Positions 1-8,613 of a stretch of 64,000 bases of DNA are shown here, piece after piece. The notes below the pieces were generated by a model. That model ran no database searches, had not been told where the DNA came from, and saw only the letters and a list, made by a program, of their open reading frames with translations. Made by a program: the position numbers and the translations under genes. Source of the DNA: JACPNO01 sp963825405 (GTDB lineage: Bacteria; Acidobacteriota; Terriglobia; Bryobacterales; Bryobacteraceae). The stretch spans positions 1 to 64,000 of the forward strand of contig CAWGTB010000016.1 in NCBI GenBank assembly GCA_963825405.1. Direction: 5' to 3'. Position 1 is the first letter of the stretch; each line of letters opens with the position of its first letter.

Positions 1-109
1 CAGGTCATTGCGCCGGTGATGCGCCAGACCGTCAAACGCGGGCACGGCGTGATGTGAGGACTTCGTTCAGGTCGGCCTTGTTGGTCGCATATGGCGTAAC
101 GGCCACTTG

Positions 110-1196
110 CTAGACGCGGTAGCGCTCCACCGCGTCCTCGTCCCACACGACGCCGGTGCCGGGCTGATCCGGATACGACCGCGTGGCCGTCCACGATGCG
201 CAGCGGCTCCTGCAAAACCTTGTCGGCCCAGTCGACGTATTCGAGCCAGTGGCACGGTCGGCGTGACGGCGAGCAGATGCGCGCTCACCTCCGGAAACAG
301 ATGCGAGGACATCTCGATGCCGTGCGCGGCGGCGAGCGCCGCGGCGCGCTGCCAGCCGGTGACGCCGCCGATGCGCTCGAGGTCCGGCATCACGTAGTCG
401 CAGGCGCCCGCGGCGAGCGCTTCCTCCATGGCGGACGGCAGCGAGAAGTTCTCGCCGATCTGCATCGGCGTGTCAGTTCGCGCGCAAGCCTGGCGCCGCC
501 GCGTAGTCGTCGTGACGGATCGGTTCTTCGATCCAGTAGATGCCTTCGTCATCGAGCGCGCGCCCGCGCCGCAGCGCCTCGTCGACGGTGAGCGCCTGGT
601 TGTAGTCGACCATCAGCGCGACGTCCTCGCGCGATGCGCTTGCGCACCGCGCGCACCGCGGCGAGATCCTCCTGCGAGCGTCGGGTAGCCGAGCCGCAGC
701 TTGATGGCGCGGAAGCCGTCGGCGAGCAGCTTCTCGGCCTCGTCCGCGAGCGCTTCCGGCGGCATCAGGCCGAGCCCGCAGCTGTTGTACGCGCGGAATC
801 GGCCGCGGCTGCGCCGCCGAGCAGCGCGCCAGCGGCTTGCCGGCCGCGACCGCGAGCGCGTCCCAGCAGGCGACGTCGAACCCCGCCATCGCCATGCGCA
901 CGATGCCCTGCACGCCGATCAGCGTGAAGCGCTTCGGCGAGCTTGCTCCACAGTTCGACGCGGCGCCACGGTTCGCCCTTCACCGCGCTTCTCGACTTCC
1001 GCGAGGATGCTCGCAATCGCCGGCGCCGCCGCGGCGAAGGTAGCAGAAGAGATAAGCGCGGCCGGTGACGCCTTCCTCGGTTTCGAGATCGATCAGCAGC
1101 AGCGGCGCCTGGCGTGATCCGGCCGCGGCTGGTGCCGAGCGCGTAGGTCATCGGCACCTCGACGCCGAGTGGCGGCAGCGAACGGACGGTCAGCAC
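110..1196 (-). pseudogene. Broken enolase-superfamily (mandelate racemase/muconate cycloisomerase-like) gene
   Basis: Read on the minus strand in three alternating frames, this is one protein of the mandelate racemase/muconate lactonizing family. The N-terminal capping part (VEVPMTYALGTSRGRIT) starts at a GTG at 1196. It is followed by VRMAMAGFDVACWDALAVAA, then the barrel motifs VDYNQALTVDEA and YWIEEPIRHDDY, then ENFSLPSAMEEA and MPDLERIGGVTGW with a downstream HGIEMSSH. An ending AVERYRV before a TAG at 110-112 fits the family C-terminus. At least four frame changes interrupt it, so no intact product could be made from this sequence. Residue spacing suggests small indels rather than deletions. 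Family members dehydrate sugar acids or racemise/cycloisomerise acids through an Mg-stabilised enolate; the substrate cannot be told. Sequence style is alphaproteobacterial, unlike the genes after 2.4 kb. Confidence 0.7.
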
Positions 1197-1417
1197 GTAA
1201 TTCGACGGGCATCGGGGTCGCTGGGAGGATCAAATGCGATCTAACGCCCCAGACCGGCCCCAAAAGGCCCCGGGGACCCTATAGCGGGGATTCCCCAAAT
1301 TCTTGAAGGTTTAACCCCGGTTGCCCATATTGGGATGCGAACGCCTGGCGAGAAGTTGCCGTACGCCGGGGGTGCCAACGAGGGCCCCGTCAAAGTCGCT
1401 TACGTGAGGGCTTTGAG

Positions 1418-1839
1418 ATGTCCCGAGTTCCGTCGTTGTCCAGTCCGTTCCTGCTCGGCTTCGACGAGATCGAGCGTGCGCTCGATCGCGTCAGCTAAGG
1501 CGGCCGACGGCTATCCACCCTACAATATCGAAGGATCGCTTCCGCGCGACGAAGCCGGAACGCCTGCGCATCACGCTGGCGGTCGCGGGCTTCACGCTCG
1601 ATCAACTGGAAGTGCCGTCGAGGAGAACCAGCTCGTGATCCGCGGGCGTCAGCCGGACGACAAGAGCCGGCAGTATCTGCACCGCGGCATCGCCGCCCGC
1701 CAGTTCCAGCGCACCTTCGTGCTGGCGGACGGGATGGAGGTGCTGGGCGGCGGATCTACAAACGGATTGTTGTCGATCGATCTTGCGCGTCCGGAACCGG
1801 AACGCGGTCAAGGACAATCCAATCACGCCGCATGAGTGA
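1418..1839 (+). pseudogene. Frameshifted Hsp20/IbpA-type small heat-shock protein
   Basis: The frame opens at ATG 1418 with MSRVPSLSSPFLLGFDEIER, the usual N-terminus of alphaproteobacterial IbpA-like chaperones. It continues in shifted frames with GYPPYNIE, ERLRITLAVAGFTLDQLEV, VEENQLVIRGRQPDDKSRQY and LHRGIAARQFQRTFVLADG. This is the alpha-crystallin domain, followed by a short tail ending at 1837-1839. At least three frameshifts break it. Small heat-shock proteins hold unfolding proteins in the cytoplasm. A DUF1150 gene directly downstream and ptsN beyond it match a neighbourhood I recall from Bradyrhizobium-type genomes, which supports an alphaproteobacterial source. Confidence 0.75.
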
Positions 1840-1887
1840 TGGCGGAGCCAACTCGCCAGACGGACCAGAAAGGAGTCGAGGTAATGA

Positions 1888-2151
1888 GTGAACGATCAAG
1901 TGAATTCGCAGCCGAGATCCGACGCCGGAGAAGGCTTTCGCCGTGCTTGGCGGCGGCAAGATCGCTTACGTCAAGCCGATCCGCTCGGAGGACGTGCACG
2001 GCTTTATCCGGAAGCGCCGGAGTTGCAGCCGGGACTGCAGCTGTTCGCGCTCCACGCCGCGGACGGCACGCCGATCATGGTCACCGATAGCCGCGAGGCG
2101 GCAGTCGCCAATGCCTGAGCGCACGAGCTCGAAACCGTCAGCGTCCACTGA
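1888..2151 (+). pseudogene. Broken DUF1150 family protein
   Basis: From a GTG at 1888 (an AAGGAG box lies near 1870) the frame reads MNDQVNSQPRSDAGEGF. After a frame change it continues GGGKIAYVKPIRSEDVHG, then, after another, PELQPGLQLFALHAADGTPI and VTDSREAAVANA. An in-frame TGA at 2116 sits where the family has a tryptophan codon (TGG). Reading through it gives AHELETVSVH and a stop at 2149-2151, the normal family C-terminus. DUF1150 proteins are short (about 75-90 residues), of unknown function, and as far as I know typical of Alphaproteobacteria. Two frameshifts plus the stop mean either decay or poor base quality. Confidence 0.7.
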
Positions 2152-2176
2152 CGCGCGCCGCGGGCGCCACAGGACA

Positions 2177-2410
2177 TTATGCGGCCGAGGCCGACGGCAA
2201 CGCCAACACCGCATACATCGCATCGGCGTCGCGCGAATGCGCGCAGCTTGCCGCGATACCGGCATCGCGCAGCAGACGCGCGACACTCGCGAGCGCTTTG
2301 AGATGATCGGCGCCCGCCCCTCGGGCGCGAGCAGCAGGACAATGAGATCGACCGGCTGACCGTCGAGCGCTTCGAAATCGACAGCGCGGTCGAGCACAAC
2401 TCCGCGCGCC
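2177..2410 (-). pseudogene. ptsN: 3' fragment of ptsN (nitrogen-regulatory PTS EIIA)
   Basis: The minus strand encodes LDRAVDFEALDGQPVDLI and LLLAPE, then after a frame change GADHLKALASVARLLRDAGI, then RDADAMYAVLALPSASAA and a stop at 2177. This matches the C-terminal third of EIIA-Ntr, the last protein of the nitrogen phosphotransferase system. The N-terminal part with the phosphorylated histidine is absent because the contig changes identity near 2400. The fragment is convergent with the DUF1150 remnant. It marks the right edge of the foreign segment. Confidence 0.7.
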
Positions 2411-2425
2411 CCACCGGCCCACTCT
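2395..2425. other. Apparent chimeric junction
   Basis: Left of about 2395 the minus strand codes for PtsN. From about 2413 the plus strand codes for a cytochrome (GPLCDGCH). Two unrelated genes, each lacking its 5' part, meet here with no spacer, no mobile gene and no repeat that I can see. Gene style and damage level also change at this point. I read it as an assembly join between two organisms rather than a biological boundary. Confidence 0.6.
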
Positions 2426-3184
2426 GCGACGGCTGCCATTCGGTCAGCTACAACATTCAAACCAAGGCCGTCACGGAATGGAACGTGGGCTGCGAGAAAT
2501 GCCACGGTCCCGGCAGCGAGCACGCCCGCCGGCCGTCACGCGCCAACATCGTGAATCCGGCCCGCTTGAATTTTGTGCAGGCCAACGATGTCTGCATTCA
2601 ATGCCACGCGCAAGGCCAGCCGCTCAGTAATCCGATTGAGGGCAAGTACTACGACTGGCCGGTCGGTTTCCACGTCGGCCTGGAGCTAAAGAACTTTCTG
2701 GGAATTAGAGCCGCACAAACCCGGTGAGGCCACGTTCACGCATTTTCCGGACGGCACCGCGCACAAGAACCGGATGCAAGGCAATGACTTCGTGCAGAGT
2801 GTGATGTACACGCGAGGGATCACCTGCTTCAGTTGTCACGATGTGCACGGAACTGAGAACAACGCGGACCTGCTCAAGCCAGCGAGTGTGATGTGCCTGC
2901 AGTGTCACGGCGTGAAGTCTCCCAATGGACCGCACGCAGCGACTCTCGAAGCCCATACTCATCACGCCGCTGGTTCGACAGGCAGCGAATGTGTGGGCTG
3001 CCACATGCCAAAAATCGAGCAGACCATCGCCGATGTCAACGTGCGCAGCCACACGTTCAAATTCATTCCGCCGACAGCGATCCCCAATTCCTGCAATACC
3101 TGTCATGCGGATAAGACCCTGCAGTGGGCGAAAGATGCACTGAAGTCCTGGCCGGAGTTTTCGCCCTGGCGCGTCGCCCCGTAG
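2413..3184 (+). pseudogene. Truncated seven-heme c-type cytochrome (NrfA/HAO-like multiheme family)
   Basis: The protein carries seven CxxCH heme sites in order: CDGCH, CEKCH, CIQCH, CFSCH, CLQCH, CVGCH and CNTCH. Histidine-rich linkers such as GPGSEH, NGPHAATLEAHTHHAA and DVNVRSHTFKF could supply distal ligands. It ends ...WPEFSPWRVAP at 3182-3184. The start and signal peptide are missing at the junction near 2413. A frameshift near 2697 separates KNFLG from LEPHKPGEATFTHF; removing one T from the TTT run restores NFWELEPHKPG. Such proteins move electrons in the periplasm or at the outer membrane. The redox partner is unknown because the upstream context is lost. Confidence 0.8.
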
Positions 3185-3203
3185 GGGCGGGTTTCAAACC
3201 CCT

Positions 3204-4343
3204 TCACACCGTCAGCCGTGCCACCGCAAACAACGGCTCAACGGAACGCCCGTCGAGCAAATGCCCGGCCATGCGCTCTCCCACCGCCGGGCCATGCTTA
3301 TACCCATGGCCCGATCCGCCGCCCAGCAGCCACAAATTCGCGGCGCGGGGATGGCGATCCATGATGAAATGCTCGTCGGGCGTATTTTCGTACTGGCACA
3401 CGCGAGCCTCGACCAGCGGCGCTCGCGCCATATCCGGAAAACGCATGGCCAGATAATCCCGCGCCGTTTGGATTTTTCCGGCGTCCATGGTGCGGTCCCC
3501 GCTCGTCGGATCAAAATCCGCGCCTCGCACGTCGTCCGCAATCTTGAAGCCGCGATGCTCGTTGGCCGGAATGCCGTAGAAACGCGTCTGCCCCTGCCGC
3601 CGCTCGATCCACGACGGGCTCCAGTCGTCCATGAACCGCCGGTCGCCGCCGGGTGTTCCGAAAAAGAAAACATCCTGACGCGTCACCTTGAGCCGGTCGC
3701 CGATCACGTCAGGAAACAACTGGCCCATCCAGGGTCCGCACGCAAGCACGAACTGATCCGCTTCGAGCGTCGATCCGTCCGACAGCCGCAGCGACCGGAT
3801 TTCTCCCGCGATCTCGCCCGGCGTGGCCGTGAGTTGCCGGTAATCGCCGCCTTCGTCGATGAAAGCCTCGACCACCAGTTGGCAATTGCGGCGGGCCAGC
3901 AAAGCACCCGCGTCTCTTTCGAACACAGTCCATTCAACCTGGTCGAAACTGATTTGCGGATACCGCTGCCTGGCCATCGGCAGGGCGAGCTCTTCGTAGA
4001 CGACGCCGGCCTCGCGCAACAGCGGCAAGGCGGCAGCCATGAACGCGTCATCCCTGTCGACCATCCAGAGCAGTCCCGTGCGCGCATACAGCTGGCGATC
4101 CCAGAGCTGCTCGTTCTCGCGCCATAGCTCACCGGCGCGCACGGCCATCTGCGTGTAGATGCGCTGCGGGCCATACAAAGCGCGGATCAGGCGCGTTTCA
4201 CCGCCCGAGCTGGCGCGCGAATTGCCCGGCCCCCAAGCATCCAATAGGGTCACGCGCGCTTTGCGACGGAGCAGCATCAGCGCTGTCCAGCCGCCAAACG
4301 CGCCTGCGCCGATAACTACAATATGAGGATTTTGATGATTCAC
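3204..4343 (-). CDS. FAD-dependent oxidoreductase, monomeric sarcosine oxidase/N-methyltryptophan oxidase-like
   Basis: A 379-residue protein opens with a Rossmann dinucleotide site (G12, G14 and G17 in VVIGAGAFGG) and has DAWGPGNSRASSGG after strand 2, as in the DAO/MSOX family. RVCQYENTPDEHFIMD places Cys316 where monomeric sarcosine oxidase attaches FAD covalently. GGGSGHGYKHGPAVGE matches the C-terminal flavin loop, and the lysine of GFKIADD could be the oxygen-activating lysine. Family members oxidise secondary amino acids (sarcosine, N-methyltryptophan, pipecolate) to an imine and hydrogen peroxide in the cytoplasm. The exact substrate cannot be told. It is convergent with the cytochrome remnant and lies 21 bp downstream of the TIG protein gene, so the two may be cotranscribed. 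Confidence 0.8.
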   Translation of the reverse strand: MNHQNPHIVVIGAGAFGGWTALMLLRRKARVTLLDAWGPGNSRASSGGETRLIRALYGPQRIYTQMAVRAGELWRENEQLWDRQLYARTGLLWMVDRDDAFMAAALPLLREAGVVYEELALPMARQRYPQISFDQVEWTVFERDAGALLARRNCQLVVEAFIDEGGDYRQLTATPGEIAGEIRSLRLSDGSTLEADQFVLACGPWMGQLFPDVIGDRLKVTRQDVFFFGTPGGDRRFMDDWSPSWIERRQGQTRFYGIPANEHRGFKIADDVRGADFDPTSGDRTMDAGKIQTARDYLAMRFPDMARAPLVEARVCQYENTPDEHFIMDRHPRAANLWLLGGGSGHGYKHGPAVGERMAGHLLDGRSVEPLFAVARLTV

Positions 4344-4364
4344 GTGTTCGAGGGAAAGGAATCG

Positions 4365-4703
4365 CTACTGTTCGATCGTGACTTTTACGGGCTGCTCCAT
4401 GAGCTTAGGATCCTTGCCCGCGGTCAGGACCATTAGCGCGTAGCGGCCTGCCGGTGTGTTAGCCGGAACCTTGAATTTGATTTCCGTGCCGGTCTGGTCC
4501 GTCATGGCGCCTTTGTAATCCTTGGCGCCGTCAGTCAGGTACACCTCGGCCACGCTGGCTTTGTCGAGATTCTCACCTGTGACCGTAAGAACGTCGCCGA
4601 CTTTGGCGTTGCCTGGCTCGACGCCCGTCATCTTCGGCGATGCCTGTTGAGCTTGCAGTACCACAGCGGCCAGAAGCAACGCACCGATGACAAACAGTTT
4701 CAT
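4365..4703 (-). CDS. Small exported IPT/TIG-domain protein
   Basis: A 112-residue protein begins with a signal peptide (MKLFVIGALLLAAVVLQAQ). The rest is a single Ig-like IPT/TIG fold: MTGVEPGNAKVGDVLTVTG, then DKASVAEVYLTD, then FKVPANTPAGRYALMV. There is no membrane anchor or catalytic motif, so it is probably a free periplasmic or surface-binding module. It starts divergently from mqnC with 85 bp between the two ATGs. Function unknown. Confidence 0.75.
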   Translation of the reverse strand: MKLFVIGALLLAAVVLQAQQASPKMTGVEPGNAKVGDVLTVTGENLDKASVAEVYLTDGAKDYKGAMTDQTGTEIKFKVPANTPAGRYALMVLTAGKDPKLMEQPVKVTIEQ

Positions 4704-4788
4704 TCGATATCCGTCCTTTGCACACTACATCCTATGCCCGAAGAGCAGCAATATCAAGGCAGTGATATCGTAGGAGGAGTCCGCCATC

Positions 4789-5820
4789 ATGATTTCCCGC
4801 GAGCAAGCACTGGATCTGTTTCACTCCGATGACCTGATCGGTATCGGCATGGAAGCCGACGCCGTGCGGCGCAAACTGCATCCGGAAGGCGTGGTCTCCT
4901 ACATCATCGATCGCAACATTAATTACACGAATTTCTGCACGGAATATTGCAGCTTTTGCGCCTTCTACCGGCCGATGGGACACGCCGAGGGCTACGTGCT
5001 GCCGCAGGAAGTCATCTTCGAGAAAATTCAGGAGACAATCGATTTGGGCGGCACCGGCATCCTGATGCAGGGCGGCCTCCATCCCGATCTCAAGATCGAG
5101 TGGTACGAGGATTTGCTGCGCGCAATCAAACGCCGCTTCACCATTCACTGTCATTGCTTCTCCGCTCCGGAGATCACTAACATTGCGACGGTGAGCGGGA
5201 TTTCGATTCGCGATACGCTCGCCCGCCTGCGCGACGCCGGCCTCGATTCCCTGCCCGGCGGCGGCGCCGAAATTCTGGATGACGGAGTGCGCCATCGCAT
5301 CAGCCGCCTGAAATGCTCCACCAACGAATGGATTGAAACCCATCGCACCGCCCACGCTTTGGGCATGCGGACAACTGCCACCATGATGTTCGGCTGTGGC
5401 GAAACGCTCGAACAGCGTATGAATCATTTCGACATCGTCCGCCAGATTCAGGAAGACACCGGCGGATTCACGGCATTTATTCCGTGGACGTTTCAGCGCG
5501 AGAACACCTCACTCGGCCGTTTCATCAAGGAAGAAGCCACGGCCGTCGAGTACCTGCAAACGTTGGCGATTTCGCGAATTTACCTGGACAATATCCTGAA
5601 CATTCAGTCTTCCTGGGTAACGCCGGGACTGAAGACCTGCCAGCTCGGCCTGCGCTTCGGCGGCAACGATGTGGGCAGCATCATGATCGAAGAGAATGTG
5701 GTGTCGGCAGCCGGCGCCCATCATTGCGCTACTGAAGAAGAACTGCGGCGCATGATTCGCGACGCCGGCTTCGTTCCCAAGCAGCGCGATACACTGTACC
5801 GAACCTATTTTCTAAATTAG
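4789..5820 (+). CDS. mqnC: Cyclic dehypoxanthinyl futalosine synthase (radical SAM)
   Basis: A 343-residue radical-SAM enzyme with the cluster motif C50-x3-C54-x2-C57 (CTEYCSFC) near the N-terminus, preceded by ISREQALDLFHSDD and followed by YRPMGHAEGY, as in MqnC. Later motifs include LMQGGLHPD, SLPGGGAEI and TTATMMFG. It cyclises dehypoxanthine futalosine in the futalosine route to menaquinone. Length suits MqnC; MqnE, its relative, is the main alternative, but the opening sequence fits MqnC better. A TAGGAGGAG ribosome site lies about 10 bases before the ATG. No other mqn gene is in the window. Its presence implies a menaquinone-based respiratory chain. Confidence 0.9.
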   Translation: MISREQALDLFHSDDLIGIGMEADAVRRKLHPEGVVSYIIDRNINYTNFCTEYCSFCAFYRPMGHAEGYVLPQEVIFEKIQETIDLGGTGILMQGGLHPDLKIEWYEDLLRAIKRRFTIHCHCFSAPEITNIATVSGISIRDTLARLRDAGLDSLPGGGAEILDDGVRHRISRLKCSTNEWIETHRTAHALGMRTTATMMFGCGETLEQRMNHFDIVRQIQEDTGGFTAFIPWTFQRENTSLGRFIKEEATAVEYLQTLAISRIYLDNILNIQSSWVTPGLKTCQLGLRFGGNDVGSIMIEENVVSAAGAHHCATEEELRRMIRDAGFVPKQRDTLYRTYFLN

Positions 5821-5830
5821 AAGGTGCTTC

Positions 5831-6781
5831 ATGAAGAGCATCCTGCTCGCGTTGGCCGTGGTCAGCCTGACTGCGGCGGAAATTCCGCAAGCCGAAATTT
5901 CAAACGGGCTAATTCATGCCAAGCTGTACCTGCCGGATGCGGAGCGCGGGTATTATCAAGCGACGCGATTCGATTGGTCGGGCGTCATCGCCAGCCTGGA
6001 ATACAAGAATCACAATTATTTCGGACAGTGGTTTGAGCACTACGACCCGAAAATTCACGACGCCATCACGGGACCTGTGGAATCGTACGGCGCGCTCGGT
6101 TACGAGGAAGCCAAGCCCGGCGGCACCTTCGTCAGAATCGGCGTGGGCGTTCTACGCAAGCCCGACGAAAAGCAGATCAACGATTTCAACACGCAGGCCA
6201 TTGTGGATTCCGGCAAGTGGACCGTCCGCACCGGGCCAGATTGGGTCGAATTCGTGCAAGAGCTTAACGATGCGGCGTCAGGGTATGCCTATGTCTACCG
6301 GAAAACTGTCCGCCTGGCGAAAGACAAACCAGAGATGGTGCTGGAGCATAGTCTCAAGAACACCGGCAAAATGCGTATCCAGACCGATGTCTATCAGCAC
6401 AATTTTTTCGTTATCGACGGCCAGCCCTCCGGCCCGGATTTCGTAGTCAAGTTTCCATTCGAGTTGCGTGCGACGCGCGACCTGACCGGCCTCGCCGCAG
6501 TGGACGGCAAGCAGCTTGTCTACCTGAAGGAGCTGGAAAAAGGCCAGTCCATCTACACACTGATCGAGGGTTACGGCACAAGCGCGAAAGATTATGACTT
6601 CCACGTGGAGAACCGCAAGACCGGCGCCGGCCTGCGCCAGGTTGGCGATCGTCCGATGTCGAAGCTGGCCTTCTGGTCGATCCGGACGACTGTCTGTCCG
6701 GAAGCATTTATCGATGTGAAAGTGGAGCCGGGCAGCGAGATGAACTGGCAAACCGTCTACAAGTTTTACACGCTACAGTGA
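5831..6781 (+). CDS. Exported protein of unknown function, possibly mutarotase-fold
   Basis: A 316-residue protein with a short signal peptide (MKSILLALAVVSLTAAE) follows mqnC by 10 bp. It contains SNGLIHAKLYLPD, GYYQATRFDWSGVI, YFGQWFEHYDP and HNFFVIDGQPSGPDF. The beta-rich pattern with scattered aromatics and an FDWSG motif recalls galactose-mutarotase-like folds, but I cannot confirm the catalytic His/Glu set. It is probably periplasmic and may act on or bind a carbohydrate. It is convergent with the next gene, with 3 bp between their stops. Confidence 0.65.
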   Translation: MKSILLALAVVSLTAAEIPQAEISNGLIHAKLYLPDAERGYYQATRFDWSGVIASLEYKNHNYFGQWFEHYDPKIHDAITGPVESYGALGYEEAKPGGTFVRIGVGVLRKPDEKQINDFNTQAIVDSGKWTVRTGPDWVEFVQELNDAASGYAYVYRKTVRLAKDKPEMVLEHSLKNTGKMRIQTDVYQHNFFVIDGQPSGPDFVVKFPFELRATRDLTGLAAVDGKQLVYLKELEKGQSIYTLIEGYGTSAKDYDFHVENRKTGAGLRQVGDRPMSKLAFWSIRTTVCPEAFIDVKVEPGSEMNWQTVYKFYTLQ

Positions 6782-6784
6782 AAC

Positions 6785-7564
6785 TTACTTCGCGGCCGGC
6801 TTGTAGACGAAATCCCAAATCTGCATGTTCCTTTTTCCGGGCGTGTACTCGATCACAGCGTACTCGCCGGGCTCGAGCGGCTTGGTCGGCCAAATCTTGA
6901 ACAGCATGTTCTGATCCAATTGCCGGCGAAAAATATCCACTTCTTCCAACTGCTCTTCCACTTCATTGATGACGGGCACCATGAGCAGCTTAGCCACGAT
7001 CCGTACACCTTTTAGCGGAGTAAGGCGCACGATGCCGTACTGCTCTTCGGCCGCCAGCTCCACATAAAATTCTGGACGGCTTTCGGTCACTACCTGAGTG
7101 GCGCTCATGCCGTCGATTTCGAGCGTGGCTTTCCCGTTCAGCGGAATCGGCGTCATCATCTTCAATATCGTGCGGCCTTTGCTGGTGTGGACCTTGGACT
7201 CCGCCAGCTTGAACGTACTGAGCCGCCCGTTGTCGAGTTGGTAAACGCCGGGATTTTGCGGAATCAGCGAGATTTCGCGAGCCTGCTCGCGCTCCACTCG
7301 TTCTTCGGCGGCATCCGCTTTATTCTCCGCGGCAATCGCAGCCTGATGATCGGCAACTTCCTTCTCTGTGCGCGCCAGGTCGACCATGGCGAGCGGAATT
7401 TCTTCCCAATCGCCGCGTTCGTTGCTGTAATAGCGAACGCGATCTTCCAGCACCTGATACTCGCGGACGATGTGGAAGCCGCCCTCTTTAAGGTAGAGCT
7501 TGACGTTAGCGGCGAGCGCGGGCAGAGCCAAGGCGAAGAACAGGGTAAGCAGGATTCTCCGCAT
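6785..7564 (-). CDS. Exported protein of unknown function
   Basis: The start at 7564 is chosen because it gives a clean signal peptide (MRRILLTLFFALALPALAA). The 26 codons upstream in the same frame look non-coding. The mature part has VKLYLKEGGFHIVREYQV, a helical Glu/Ala/Arg-rich segment (about residues 65-105) and a beta-rich C-terminus ending EYTPGKRNMQIWDFVYKP. No catalytic motif is visible. It lies 28 bp downstream of the transporter gene and is probably cotranscribed with it. Confidence 0.65.
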   Translation of the reverse strand: MRRILLTLFFALALPALAANVKLYLKEGGFHIVREYQVLEDRVRYYSNERGDWEEIPLAMVDLARTEKEVADHQAAIAAENKADAAEERVEREQAREISLIPQNPGVYQLDNGRLSTFKLAESKVHTSKGRTILKMMTPIPLNGKATLEIDGMSATQVVTESRPEFYVELAAEEQYGIVRLTPLKGVRIVAKLLMVPVINEVEEQLEEVDIFRRQLDQNMLFKIWPTKPLEPGEYAVIEYTPGKRNMQIWDFVYKPAAK

Positions 7565-7592
7565 CAGTACCAGTCTAACGCCGCTGGGATTT

Positions 7593-8609
7593 TCACCGCG
7601 CAAACAACGGCGCGACCGATACCAGCCCCAGGCCCACTGCAAACAACAGCAGCATGACCGCGATCAGCATCTTGACGCGCGCGTCGGCACCGGCAAATTC
7701 CTTCCAAACCAGCAGTCCCCACAGAGCGCTCACCATGGTGGCGCCCTGCCCGATGGCGTAGCTGATGGCGGGGCCCACCTGCACGCTTTCCGGCGCACTC
7801 GCCGCGGCGAAATTAGCAATCGCGCCGGTGGCCCAGATCATGCCGCCCACGATGCCAAGCGCGTGCTGTCCGAAAGTTCCTTTGAAGTACTGGCTGATTC
7901 GCACCGGCGGGCCTTCCACCGGCATGTTCATGAAAATCAGGTTGAACCCGAAGGTCGAGAGAAACACGCCGATGGCAAAAACAAATCCGATGGCATAGGG
8001 TCCCAAGCCCAGCGGGCCGGCCTTCCCCAGTTCGACCAGCGGGAAGAACGATCCCATCAGCATGCCGCTCACCAGGCTGAGTAGGATGCCTTTCGCGCCG
8101 GCTTTGCGCGCTCCAGCCTGCGATCCGCGCGCCGCGTGAGCACGATACGCGAGAGCATCCACGATGATCGCGCCCACGATAATGGCGGCGCCGGAAAAGA
8201 GCAGCAGCGGATTGCCTTGCGGCTTGAGCGCATAGTTCCAGACCACGCCGATCACCAGCGCCATGCCGATGCCGACCGGAAATGCCACGGCCAGGCCGGC
8301 CACCGAAATCGCAGCCACAAGGAGCATGTTCGCCAGATTGAAAACGATGCCGCCCAGGCCGCCGAAGCCGATTTGCGTTTTGCCGGCATGCGCCAGATCA
8401 TCGGTGAATCCGAAACCGTCGGCACCCAGGTCGCCGAAAGTCAGCGCGTAGATCGTGGCAGCCAGCAGCACGCCGAACGAGTAGTCGAAATAGAACAACT
8501 CGAAGCGCCATTTGCCGGCGAGCTTGAAAGTGTTGGCCCAGGAACCCCAACACAACATGCTCACAACAGTCAGCAACAGGGCCGCGACGTACGTGTGGGG
8601 CAGAACCAT
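7593..8609 (-). CDS. DMT-superfamily transporter, GRP sugar-transporter/ureide-permease-like
   Basis: A 338-residue integral membrane protein with about ten hydrophobic segments. MLCWGSWANTFKLAGKWRFE, FDYSFGVLLAATIYALTFG, FPVGIGMALVIGVVWNYAL and GSFFPLVELGKAGPLG resemble bacterial glucose/ribose permeases (GlcU/RbsU) and plant ureide permeases. A basic cytoplasmic loop (about residues 155-175) separates two five-helix halves, the usual DMT arrangement. It probably imports a sugar or small metabolite by secondary transport. Substrate unknown. Confidence 0.7.
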   Translation of the reverse strand: MVLPHTYVAALLLTVVSMLCWGSWANTFKLAGKWRFELFYFDYSFGVLLAATIYALTFGDLGADGFGFTDDLAHAGKTQIGFGGLGGIVFNLANMLLVAAISVAGLAVAFPVGIGMALVIGVVWNYALKPQGNPLLLFSGAAIIVGAIIVDALAYRAHAARGSQAGARKAGAKGILLSLVSGMLMGSFFPLVELGKAGPLGLGPYAIGFVFAIGVFLSTFGFNLIFMNMPVEGPPVRISQYFKGTFGQHALGIVGGMIWATGAIANFAAASAPESVQVGPAISYAIGQGATMVSALWGLLVWKEFAGADARVKMLIAVMLLLFAVGLGLVSVAPLFAR

Positions 8610-8613
8610 CAGA

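Noticed and set aside
1..57. Short open frame QVIAPVMRQTVKRGHGVM ending at 57 on the plus strand
   Set aside because: Could be the end of a gene cut by the window edge, but it is too short to assign and lies in the damaged foreign segment.
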